NCBI GenBank assembly: GCA_032718475.1
Contig: JAUCBJ010006651.1
Span: forward strand, 1 to 50,094
Direction: 5' to 3'
DNA: 50,094 bases
From: Nemertoderma westbladi
Taxonomy: Eukaryota; Xenacoelomorpha; Nemertodermatida; Nemertodermatidae
The notes beneath the pieces were generated by a model. That model did not search any database, was not told where the DNA came from, and saw only the letters and a program-made list of their open reading frames with translations. Every line of letters begins with the position of its first letter. Position 1 is the first letter of the stretch. Shown piece by piece: positions 22,694-32,593 of the stretch. The translations under genes were made by a program, and so were the position numbers.

Positions 22694-22952
22694 TGTTGGA
22701 AATCGTCTAACGCCCTTTTTATTGAACCCTTTATCCATCATCTGACTGTCTGACTCCTACCGTCTGGTTCTGCAGTAGTATCGTTAGGCTGTTCTGTCAT
22801 ATTGTGTTTTTGGTGTTGGGGTGCGGTACCGGTAATGATTGTTTGTATTTCATATATAACTGACTATATTTACTTAATACTGCAACGTATGATGTTGGAC
22901 GTTTTTTATTAAAAACAGTGGATTTGACTTGGAGAAACATATATTTCTAACA
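22694..22952 (+). repeat. Copia 3' LTR
   Basis: 259 bp; almost identical to the 5' LTR. Followed by the GTTGT target duplication. Confidence 0.95.
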
Positions 22953-23058
22953 GTTGTTGTGGTTGCTTAGGCAACTCGATAATGTTATTGTTGGAGTGCC
23001 ATTTCAAATTGAAACCCTTCCACACCTAAAACATATTATAGACAAAAGCAGTACATAC

Positions 23059-23777
23059 TACAGTACAGGCTACCAGAAAACGCAGATTTGTACAAATGTG
23101 AACATATTTGATCAAATGTGTACCAGTGTAATGTAATGTTGTTGAATCAATTGAATATAATTGAACATATTTGAATTGGCAACAACCAAAATTTTTTCGC
23201 CAAAGAATACATTTGAATACTTTTGAAACGCATAGTAATATGGAAACTCTCTGTAGTTTGCCGCAAACTGTCACTCACTGCAGCTGGAAATGCGATAAGG
23301 ATTTTGTTTACCTTTTATAGTGTGCGGTTAATAGTGTCTAGTGATGTTCTATAGTTAGTGATGTTAAGGCATGTTCTGGCTTCTGGTCTTTCTCTGTGCC
23401 CTCTCGGTGTCAGACTAATGGCGCGACATCTCCCTGCACTAAATTAATTATTCAATGGTCTAGCCTGCTCCATCCATATACCCATACACTCCATGAATCT
23501 CCATGTGGTCTTGTATGTAGTTCTCTCTCTACCAATACAGCCCATGTCCTAAGTGTTACGCCCTGGGGGCTCTCTCATCTAACCTGATATCAGACATACA
23601 GGCACACCGCGCACAAAGCTTTTGTCGGTCCCAGCAAGTCAGCCTCCTGCTGTGTGATCTAGAAGATAACTCGCCATTGAATTAATGTAGTGACCTACCA
23701 ATCAGATGACTTGAACAAATGTGTTCACATGTGATCACATTTGATGAAATCTGCTTTTTCTGGTGGCCTGTACTGTA
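23059..23777. mobile_element. Small TIR element (~720 bp)
   Basis: The left end tacagtacaggctaccagaaaa...gcagatttg...caaatgtg and the right end are inverted copies for about 60-80 bp with moderate divergence. The middle has no domain-bearing frame. A target duplication is not clear (catac versus catct). Probably a non-autonomous DNA transposon. Confidence 0.6.
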
Positions 23778-24269
23778 CATCTACAGTTTCCTGTTTAGTC
23801 AATAGCGCACACAATTAATGTAAGATCGGGAATGTAACATCATCAAAACAACTAATAGAGCATATGGAGTGCCCGAGTATTGGGTAGAAATCTACTCTAT
23901 CTACTGTACAGATCTCTCAATGACCAACGACTTCCACCTGGTCATTGAGGAATCGTTCGTAAAATTAGGTATCTCGAAGATTGCTGAAAGGGTCTAACTG
24001 ATGACAGAAAACTAAGTTGAACTGTGTTTATAACCGTGATTGCACATCTAAGTCCACCCACATCAGCTTTAATGTGCCACAATGTTTAATTAGAACTACC
24101 GACAAATACACCCTTGAACCGCAGTGTCGGCAGGGGCAGAGTGAGAACAATATACCGTAGTCTGAGGACCCCTGACCATGTGGCGGGCTTCAGGGGATAT
24201 AGAGACAGTGACAAACACTGACCTCCACGTGTAACTCTATATAACTGTCATTAAACATATTATGCGATC
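23778..24269. other. No gene seen
   Basis: Mixed-composition DNA upstream of the small ORF at 24270. No recognisable repeats or coding. Confidence 0.4.
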
Positions 24270-24509
24270 ATGGATTTAATAGAGGAAGACCCCGATATTA
24301 GAGAGTGGTATAATCAACCGATGCGGGAGCTGCTCGATAATCTGTTGACAGGAAGCGCTAGTAAACAGACTACGTCGGACGATACGCGTTATATCGATCC
24401 ACCGATGAACAAGGAACAACTCAAACGTGAATTTTATTATCGGAGATTCACCGAGTGTTTCAACGAGTGGTTCACCGAGTTGCCGCAAAGGTGTTCTTTG
24501 CGGTCTTAG
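24270..24509 (+). CDS. Possible 79-residue acidic protein or exon, unknown
   Basis: The ATG at 24270 (context gatcATGG) opens a frame that is acidic at its start (MDLIEEDPDIREWY) and ends in LPQRCSLRS. Base composition here is more balanced than the flanks, with C or G at many third positions (for example gag, ctg, acg), which favours real coding over chance. I recognise no domain. It could be a first exon, a small host protein, or a piece of a mobile-element ORF. No splice-donor-rich pattern was clear. Confidence 0.35.
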   Translation: MDLIEEDPDIREWYNQPMRELLDNLLTGSASKQTTSDDTRYIDPPMNKEQLKREFYYRRFTECFNEWFTELPQRCSLRS

Positions 24510-25690
24510 TTTACTTATTTTGCTTAATTTAGATTTAAAAACCATATTTCATTGTTAATTAATTTACAAAAATAACTTATTTGGTGGCATAAATAAATAA
24601 ATAAATTATATGGTATATATACGGTATAAATAAATTCCAGTTAAAATCCTATCTGTCGATCTAGCGTCATTGTGTCCATGTTTGTTCTAAAGAAGTGGAT
24701 GTCTCTTTAGACCTCATGGTGATGCTATTGGCCGCTTCCACTGGTCCTCTATAAAAGGTTAACATGATGAAAGACCGGCACTCTTAATTGTATTAATTTA
24801 CTAATCCAGTGTCATGCTGTAAAACCCGGTCGGACCTTAATTTACCGCAATTATTACGGCTAGAGTTCCGTATAGCACTACACTTTTAAAACATATATCC
24901 TTGTTACTATGGCAATGTTGACGAGTTCTAGAACAATAGAAAAGTATTATATACTATTTTAGAACATAAATAAAATTAAAAATATAATGTTCTAGAACAT
25001 GTAGCTAGTTTTTCTTTAATTTTAAAAAAGCTAGTAAATTTAAAAAAAAATATTTTTAAATAAATTTCTGAATACATTTATATTAATAGTGATTATAGAG
25101 TTTTTGTATACCGATGTAACTAATTCGTTTGTTTATCCATTGGGTATTGGTTTTTGTTGGCCTTCAATATCTATCTCATAAGCTGATAAGTGAGCGAATC
25201 GAGACAGGGAGGAAAAAAAGGGATATAGGACCAGTACATTCAAGCGGCCTTCATTTTGAAAGGAACCTAGCGCACTTTGCATTTGTCGGTGCCAGACAGG
25301 AGGATTTACGAGTGACTCATGACTAATAATAAATAAGTAATAACAATTTATAATAATTGCGGATAGGCCTACAACCATTTTCGATCAAATGCGCAGTTAC
25401 ACCCATCGGGATGGTACATATAGACGTTTCCTAGTAACGGGGCACATCCTATGGACCTCCACGTCCTGGACACCGAAACTGAAATGGGTTTTACCATATT
25501 AATTTAATTTCGCGAATATATAAACTAAAATGGGTTTTAACATATCAATTTAATTTCGCGAATATATAATTTCAATATTCACCATTTAAGAGGGGGGGGG
25601 GGAGGTTCACTAATTCCGAAAAAAGTCGATTTTTCAATTACAATCCCCTATAGAGAGCCGATTTTTGTGAGGATTTCAAAACTTCAAACC
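24510..25690. other. No gene seen; contains a dispersed repeat
   Basis: AT-rich sequence. From about 24856 to 25030 it holds a minus-strand copy of a repeat also found at 46446-46737 (entered separately). Around 25480-25570 the phrase tgggttttacatattaatttaatttcgcgaatata occurs twice in tandem with small changes. Confidence 0.5.
24856..25030 (-). repeat. Dispersed repeat with TTCTAGAA dyads, copy 1
   Basis: The sequence from agttccgtatagcactaca through gttactatggcaatgtt to atgttctagaacatgtagctagt is the reverse complement, with divergence, of 46446-46737. It contains two good TTCTAGAA dyads (about 24927 and 24990). Confidence 0.75.
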
Positions 25691-25739
25691 GGTTGTTAAT
25701 AACTAATGTAGAACGTCAATTTTCACTTTTAACGAAAAC

Positions 25740-26240
25740 TTTTATGTCTTTATGTCTCTCTGTCAGTCTGTCTGTCCGTCCGACAACCTGTCTGTTAAAA
25801 TATAAGGACATCATACAGTACCATGAAGTTTTTGTTGTGGATTTCCTGGTCGCTGATTTCAATTCCGATGTCAGTTTTCATATTTAGTGAAGTACATTAT
25901 ATCTGTCTGTCGGTCTGTCTGTCTGTCTGTATGTCCGTCTCTATGGGGGTTATCCTGGTTGCTGATTTAATTTCCGACGTCAGTTTTCACTTTTAACCAA
26001 ACCTACTATGTCTGTATGTCTGTCTGTGGGTTTTTCTGTCTGTCCAGCGATCTGTCTGTCAAAGTAAAGGAAAGCATACCAAAAAGCTAACAATTTTGTT
26101 ATGAGGGTTTTAATGGTTGGTGATTTCATTTCCAATGGCAGTTTTCATGCATCACGTCATTAACATTGTCTGTTAAAAGCTGTCGGTCATATTTTGTCGG
26201 ACAGACTGACATCAATTCAGACAGACATGACGCAGTCAAA
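25740..26240. repeat. (TCTG)n-rich degenerate tandem and inverted repeat
   Basis: Stretches of tctgtctgtctg alternate with a block of the form tggt(c/t)gctgatttc(a/t)atttccgatg(t)cagttttca, repeated about three times with ~130-bp period (about 25845, 25960, 26110). A reverse-orientation copy (gaaaactgacatcagaaatgaaatcaacgaccc) follows at about 26242-26275, so the array ends in an inverted partner. Confidence 0.7.
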
Positions 26241-26275
26241 TGAGAAAACTGACATCAGAAATGAAATCAACGACC

Positions 26276-26856
26276 CGGAAAATCCGGAAAACCCTTGCAA
26301 CAAGATTTTAAGCTGGGTTGCTGTGCATTCTAAACATTTTAATTAAATAAATTTACCCTAATAACTATACTAATAATTAACGATAAACTTTAAATGCGTT
26401 TTCTGAAGAATGCAAATTAAAAAAAATGAAAATGCAAAGGAAACATGAACGATTATGCGGTGATGAATGATGATTAGGTGATGCTTAACACCCCCTATGA
26501 CCACTTTTTTAAATTTTCGTTGTTGTAGCTGAAATATTTAAAAAAATGTGTCAATTTTTGGTCAAAAATGGAAAAATCTGTCAAAATTTTGAAAAACTTT
26601 TTTTAATACTTTTTTAACATGAAAATTTATCAAAATTCGCATGCCATTGTGCACAAATGATGAAATTTTGGACACTTGATGACCATCCTTCCTAAAAGCA
26701 TTAAAAAAAATAATTGCACAAATTACATTAATTAGTTAAGAAATTATAAATTTAGTAAAAAAATTGAATTTTTTTTCCACCTATTATTAGTAGGCCTATA
26801 CAAGTGTGCAAAACATCAATTAATTTGGATAAAATCCAGTTTCCGAAATAAGGGGA
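26276..26856. other. No gene seen
   Basis: Very AT-rich DNA with poly-A/poly-T runs, similar in style to 10431-11000 (phrases such as tttttggtcaaaaatgg). Probably the remains of an old repeat. The LTR at 26857 begins at its end. Confidence 0.45.
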
Positions 26857-27517
26857 TGTAAGCGGATTCAATTCCCTTCATTCTCCACCCTTAATGGGAC
26901 CAGTGGCATTTTACCAATATAGTTGGCGATGCGAGATTACCAATAAACAATCTCGCCTCATAACCAACTCGGGGGGGGGGGGGGGGGGGGGACACACGCC
27001 CTAAGCCACAGAGAGAGGTGAGAGGTCAAACAACCTCAGAGGGAGAACCCAGCTAGTCGAGGCTAGCAACAGGGGGTAACACCTACAGGGAGTGCCAAAG
27101 TGACAATTAGTATATAAGCCAATAGCGGGCAGGGAAGCACGTGGGGAAAGATAGAAGGGCATCCATTGGGTAGCAAAGGCCAGAGTAGTGTAGAGGTGAA
27201 ATCAATATGTATGTGTATCAATCATATAGTTACTCTGATTACTGATTTACCGGTCAGTTCATTAATCACACAGTTGTGGACCAGCAATAGTTTTGACCGT
27301 CATTTCATATACTGCTGTCATTATTCTGTGTTGCAATCTCCATTATTATTTGTCATACATACTGTGCTATTATCACTGGAAACATTAACACCGAGAAACA
27401 CAAACTTTGTTATTTTCCCGAATGGCCTTCGGCCAAAGATATTAGTTCAGCAGTCCAGCCGCGAAGTGACGCGTACAACCTTATCCGGTTGGGATCATAG
27501 AACTCAATCCCGTCATA
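26857..27517 (+). repeat. LTR of family LTR-A (5' LTR)
   Basis: 661 bp in plus orientation, starting TGTAAGCGG and ending CCCGTCATA, the same family and length as the solo LTR at 4955-5615. A poly-G run (26970-26991) corresponds to the poly-C of the minus-strand copy. The two copies share the phrases gccaaagtgacaattagtata and ccggttgggatca but are clearly diverged. It is followed by gag-like sequence, so it acts as a 5' LTR. I saw no convincing primer-binding site after it. Confidence 0.88.
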
Positions 27518-28327
27518 GTCAAAACTAGCCAGCAAGTCAAACTGTCAATTTCCAACAACTGTGACCACAACCAGAGGAGAGCCCGAAGATGAGCGGACAA
27601 ATGCCCCGAGAATCGGAGGAAGAAAGAACGCTGCCGCAGACCCCGGACAACACCAACCAAACGATCCGAGAGGCCGCGACGAGATGATACCGGCCCGCCA
27701 CCCCGGATTCGCCAATGAGGGACGATCCGGATACCCAAGAGGAGGGCGGCCGATGACAACGAGGAGGGAAATTCAACGACGAGTCGATGCGAGATGATGA
27801 CGGCGGTCGGAGTACCGAAGTCGCCGGCCAGCCACAGGCCGAGGGCGATGGACGGCCCACCGGAACGGCAATGGTGGGGCCGCCGGTAACGAGGGGGATG
27901 TCGGGACTAGTGATCACCTGCGACGGGTGTACAACGCCACAAATAAGCTACTAAAAGAGGCTAAGGAGGGAGAAAGGTAGACCAGCCTAAAATATACCAG
28001 AGGCTAGGTGAGTCTAACAAACATTTTCGTTATTTAGTCCATTTTGGACAGGGAGAACTGGTGAGTGAGAGAGCGAGGGGTGTAGCTACAGAACTGTTTG
28101 AATTGTGGTGGTCCGAGCTGATGGAACCAGACGTGGTGTACATAGGGCCTTACTTAGTGGATGCCAGGGGAATTAAGTGAGTGGGATGAGCGGACCCACA
28201 CGACGGCGAATCCGAGGTTAACCCCGAGGATTCGGTGTCGTCGGTTAGTAGGAACCCCAGTAAACGGGGAAAATTAGTAGGACAGAGAGGCGACGGGAGT
28301 CTGTCGCGACCGATAAGTCCGCTACAT

Positions 28328-28860
28328 CCTCCGCGAGAGCAAGAAGGAGGTTAGAGATAGATCTGGCGTGTCAACTAGACATTGTTGCGCTGGATCAAAA
28401 GGAACTGGAAAGGCAGTTAGATGAGGGAACTGCGCTGTTAGAGAGGGAGGGAGAATTAGCGAGAGAGTATAAAGAGAGGGCCGAGATGGGTGGCGAGAAA
28501 CTATAGGGAGCGGGAGGAGAGAGAGATAAACGAGCGCAAAGAGTGGGAGGTGAAAGTGGAAAGCGAGCGCAAGGAGCGGGAAGCGAGAGAGGTGAACGAG
28601 CGTAGAGAGTGGGAGGCGAGGGAGACAGAATTGGCCAACCAAAGTATTAGGGAGGATAGAGAGAGAGAGGGCCGGGAAGCGTATGCGGGATGATATGCAT
28701 AGCCGGTTGAGGGGGATAATGCAATATCAAGCGAAGCAAAAGCACCAGTTAGAACTGGCAAAAATGGGATTATCGGAGAGTGAGGCTGGTTCGGGTAGTA
28801 TTTACGAGGAACCAGAGGTAATGGAGACCTTTGTTAATACCCCACTTACAGGTACCGGAT
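28328..28860 (+). pseudogene. Gag-like coiled-coil region, frameshifted
   Basis: Charged helix-forming sequence runs through three frames: LDQKELERQLDEGTALLERE (from about 28390), then the frame 28490-28693 with the repeat NERKEWEVKVESERKEREAR, then QYQAKQKHQLELAKMGLSES near 28720-28780 and a stop near 28860. Heptad-like spacing of E, R and L predicts a coiled coil. I recognise no catalytic motif; a structural gag role is inferred only from position behind the LTR. Confidence 0.5.
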
Positions 28861-28886
28861 GACAGACCCAAGACTGGTGTGACCAT

Positions 28887-29702
28887 ATGGGTGGGGGGGG
28901 GGGGGGGAATAATAATACGATAGAGGGAGTTAATATTAATAGTACAGTAATAGACAACCCTAATCAAACCTTTCTTGCAGAAAATAATATTTTACCCGGT
29001 AACAATAATCCTAATTTAAATGTGCAAAATAATTTAAATAATAATATAAATAATGCCGAGCAAAATAATTTAAATAATTCAAACAATAATCCAGGTAATA
29101 ACAATATAATAAATAACCCTGAAGAAATTAATCAAAATAATATTATTGATAACGGTGTAACAAGTCAGGGTGAAATTACTAACGGTGCAATTAATACAAA
29201 CGTAGGGGGAACAAACGAGCCGGCCAATGAGAGCCTGCAAGGCCACGCAGTTGCACAGGGAGAAGCGGGGGTGAGTCAACCCAACAGGAGCCTGCAAGGC
29301 CACGTAGTTACGCAGGGAGTAGCGGGGGTGAGTCAACCCAATGAGAGCCTGCAAGGCCACACAGTTGCACAGGGAGAAGCTGGGGTGATTAAACCCAGCG
29401 AGGGTAGAGATAATGCGTTGACTAGAGAGGGGCGTAGGGGCGAAGTAAGAGGTGATGGGTGGGGGGGGGGGGCTACAGGTACCCCACCACGAGCGATTAG
29501 TGGCGAGAGGGGGGGGGGGGCAGAGAATGTCCCACAAGTGTCAGCGGATAATGCGCATGGTGATAATGCGTGCGACGAGACAGTGGAGTTTATCCGGGAG
29601 GTCGAAGCGAGATCTCACAAGGAGGAACACTGCACTGAAGCGAGACGAAGTGAGGAGAATCGAAGGAGCATTGCTACGAGCAAAAAAGTGAACCATCAGT
29701 AG
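28887..29702 (+). CDS. Asn-rich repeat protein of the LTR-A element
   Basis: A 271-codon frame. Residues ~1-105 are Asn-rich (runs such as NNLNNNINNAEQNNLNNS). Residues ~110-175 hold three copies of a ~22-residue repeat of the form NESLQGHAVAQGEAGVSQP. Two short poly-G tracts (about 29460 and 29510) give Gly runs, and the C-terminus is acidic/basic. The ATG lies just upstream of a poly-G run and may not be the true start. The protein looks disordered. Its position inside the LTR element argues for a gag-linked product; the Asn-rich part could be prion-like, which is only a compositional impression. Confidence 0.5.
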   Translation: MGGGGGGNNNTIEGVNINSTVIDNPNQTFLAENNILPGNNNPNLNVQNNLNNNINNAEQNNLNNSNNNPGNNNIINNPEEINQNNIIDNGVTSQGEITNGAINTNVGGTNEPANESLQGHAVAQGEAGVSQPNRSLQGHVVTQGVAGVSQPNESLQGHTVAQGEAGVIKPSEGRDNALTREGRRGEVRGDGWGGGATGTPPRAISGERGGGAENVPQVSADNAHGDNACDETVEFIREVEARSHKEEHCTEARRSEENRRSIATSKKVNHQ

Positions 29703-29707
29703 TCGGG

Positions 29708-30058
29708 ATGGAGTCAGAGAGCCGGTGGGGTTGTACTCCGGTAGATTGCCGTTGCCCCGGAGAAACACAACCTGGTGAGATATACCACACACTGGGAGAA
29801 GGGTATAGAATGTACCGGTATGAGGAGGAAGACAGGAGAGGGGATCGAAGAGAAACTTCCCGTCGGAATGTAGCTGCCGATCGAGAATATGGCAGTCGTG
29901 GGGAGGACTTCTTGGAATATTCGAGAAGATTAAATTTCAGTCCGGAAGGACACCAGCAGCCTGCAGGACATACTGTAGGCCTTACTGCACATACTATAGG
30001 CCATGCTGGGAGAGATAGTGTAGGCGATAGGGTAGCGCGGATGACGGGATTAAACTAA
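29708..30058 (+). CDS. Charged tail ORF of the LTR-A element
   Basis: A 116-codon frame next to the Asn-rich one, separated by a stop and a frame change. It is rich in E, R and Y at first (RYEEEDRRGDRRETSRR) and ends in a short His/Gly repeat (GHTVGLTAHTIGHAGRD). No domain is recognised. It may be the C-terminus of the same gag-like protein, broken off by an indel. Confidence 0.4.
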   Translation: MESESRWGCTPVDCRCPGETQPGEIYHTLGEGYRMYRYEEEDRRGDRRETSRRNVAADREYGSRGEDFLEYSRRLNFSPEGHQQPAGHTVGLTAHTIGHAGRDSVGDRVARMTGLN

Positions 30059-30060
30059 CA

Positions 30061-32593
30061 TTTTAACTAATTTCAAATTTCCCGCCGTGTCGGAGTATCA
30101 AATTAATCAAATTATTGCTCTGCGACATTATTGTACAGCAGGCCTAGCGTTGTGGCGGGTTGCCAATAAAATTTATACATGGAATTTATCATTTCTATTT
30201 CTGAATATTGAATAAAAAAAGTAGTCCTACATAATTTTAAGATGGATGAGGATTCTCATACAAAGAAGGTAAAATTCGATGTCCTCATACTGACTGGCAG
30301 TTCAGAAATAAAATTTGTAGTGGCCCATTTATTACACACATATGTTATGTATTATTTATAGTTTATGTGCAGTATTTGCGAGACAGGGGGAAACTTGACG
30401 CTAAATTCCCACTCGAGAAACAATTTTGATGGTAAAAGGGTTTTTGGTGTCGCTCATCGCGATAAAATTTGTTAAAAATATTTTCTGGCAATGCAACAAC
30501 CATCATTTTTGGTGCTATTTTGGTCCCCCTGGACGAAAAGTACAATTACAAAAATGTTGTTTGGTTTGATAAATTCCTACCTTAAACCTGCAGTCTGACC
30601 GCAATCTGGCAATGGTGCTTCATGAGTGAGATATGGGATCGTTACAGGGGACATTTCAAGAGTTTATTAATCGTACCATAGAGAATTTAAAGGTTCCTTT
30701 TCTGACATTTCGAATTTAAAGGTTCCTTTTCTGACATTTCGCCCTTTAGTGACAGACTGGAGCCAAGCCAGCCCACAAAAATTATAATTTAAACATTTTG
30801 ATAAACTACGAGTTTGGTTTTTAACAAAGATTGACTAAGTGATGACCTTCAAATATTGCACGACAGACAAACAACCGCCCACCAACGCACAGCCGATTGA
30901 AATTGCAGTTCCTGTATGCTAACTTCCCTGTCTTTGTGGCTCGCCCCAATAACAAGCATATGTGGTAATCTGGAAGTTTACTTTTTATTTTAACTACTGT
31001 ACATATTATTATTGAAACTACAGTATAACTGAAACTGTAATTGAAATTTTAGCAGGATCAAAACAAAACTGTAACTGAAACTGAAATACTAAATTTTTAA
31101 TACTGAAATTGTTACTGACCTGAAATCCGTAATTATTGATTCAGTTCTCAACACTACTAAAGACCTCGGGATCCGATGATGAAGTGAAACGGAGAAACAT
31201 TCTCAGCTCTTCCGATTGCGGTAAGGTAGGTTTCCCTCACGGGATGCAAATCGAAAAACAACGAGTTGATAGAAATATCAAACTATATAATAATCACTGT
31301 GGTAATGAATTCCATAAAATATACAGGATAGTTATTAAAGTCGAAAACAGCACAACAGATAAAAATATAGCACATTAGTCCAAAATATTTTAGCAGCTTA
31401 AAAAAAAGATGTGGTTAGAGCTTAAAACCAGGTTATAGTTGAATATCACACATAATTATTTATCAGGAAAAGTTAATTTGACAAAGAATAATTTGACGAT
31501 TTGAATTCTATGCTGCATTATTCCGAGTATAATGCAGCAGTTATTGTAGAAATTGTGAACAATTTAGTAGATCTATAGAGAATCAATCATAACATCATAA
31601 AAATATACTTCAAAATCAGTTAATAACACAAATAATTCAACTCAAATAGTAACCAATTAATAATATATGATAATTAATAATCAATTAACCAAGCAAGTAG
31701 AGCGTGTTTAAATTACATAATAATGAAATGGTCAGTTAAGAATTACCAATAAGAAAACATGTAGTGAAGTTATGAAGAGGTGCGGTTATAGTGTAACAAA
31801 CATTATCTGTGTGTTACACAATAATGATATTATATACATGTAGAAACACTAAACAGTTAAGAGGTAATTTAAGAAAAAAACATAAAGTTATCTTGTGAAT
31901 GTAGGCTTATATAATTAAATATGTAATTAAATTAAAGCACAAATAAATTGCATATATGCGACTAGATTGGATATAAACTATGTAATACCATAATATAATA
32001 TGTATTTAAATGTTCAACTTAATAAAACAACTTGTCTGTAATAAAACATAAAAAACATAAAATAAACAATAAAATAATAACTCTAAGTAACCGTAAACTG
32101 TAGCGGCAATGATACAGAACTGTTAATAATAATTGCGGTAGCACCTTCAAAAGAATACAAAATATGCTAAACATAAAAAAAAAACAAAAAAAAAACAAGT
32201 CTTAAGCAGAAATACAACATACACCCACACACGTAGTGTACAGTATGTATATATTGCAGCGCTGCATATTTCAATGCACTCACACAGAATCCATTAAAAT
32301 AATTCTAAATAAATGAAATCTGATCAAAAATAATAAAATTTAAAATATACAAAGAAAGATTAACTATAATTATAAGTATAGATCGGTCTATAGTGTACTG
32401 ATACATGAGTAATATTAATATTATGTTGACGACAGTGTGGTTAGATATAAAATTGTTGTAATATAATTAAAAATTGAAATTATAATTCCAACTACTACTA
32501 TTAGTATCTTAACAGTAACATCTATGAAAAAAATTATAGAAAAATCCAGTAATCTATAATTCTATATAAAACAATTTCTGGGCCTATTTCAGT
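30061..32593. other. No gene seen; short perfect tandem duplication; AT-rich 3' side of the ELAV-like gene
   Basis: No domain-bearing frame. A 29-bp unit (gaatttaaaggttccttttc...) is repeated twice without change at 30683-30711 and 30712-30740. From about 31380 to 32590 the DNA is extremely AT-rich and lies downstream of the minus-strand ELAV-like gene, so part of it is probably that gene's 3' untranslated region; the poly(A) site could not be placed. Confidence 0.5.

Larger units (their letters stand above)
18005..22952 (+). mobile_element. Full-length Ty1/copia retrotransposon
   Basis: LTRs 18005-18264 and 22694-22952 start TGTTGG and end AACA. They differ by about four substitutions and one indel, so insertion is recent. 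The target duplication is GTTGT (18000-18004 and 22953-22957). Directly after the 5' LTR, GGTTATGGGCCCAG (18265-18278) matches the primer site used by Drosophila copia, which pairs with the internal part of initiator-Met tRNA. A purine stretch (gagtgggag) precedes the 3' LTR. Gag and pol are present in copia order (protease, integrase, RT, RNase H) but carry a stop and several frameshifts. Confidence 0.97.
27518..30060 (+). mobile_element. LTR-A internal region: gag-like only, no pol
   Basis: Downstream of the LTR, open but frame-shifting sequence encodes low-complexity, charged proteins: an Arg/Pro-rich start (27561-27797), a block ATELFELWWSELMEPDVVYI (near 28085-28145), a Glu/Arg coiled coil (28490-28693), an Asn-rich repeat protein (28887-29702) and an acidic/basic tail (29708-30058). 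No protease, integrase or reverse transcriptase appears and no 3' LTR is in the window. It is either a truncated copy or a non-autonomous element that carries gag only. Confidence 0.6.

Noticed and set aside
25740-26240. Protein-coding gene in the (TCTG)n region
   Set aside because: The open frame at 25693-25887 comes from the tetranucleotide repeat; stops follow in each unit.
29079-29537. Minus-strand 152-codon frame opposite the Asn-rich protein
   Set aside because: It is the antisense shadow of a simple-repeat coding region; hydrophobic runs come from the complement of Asn codons and poly-G tracts.
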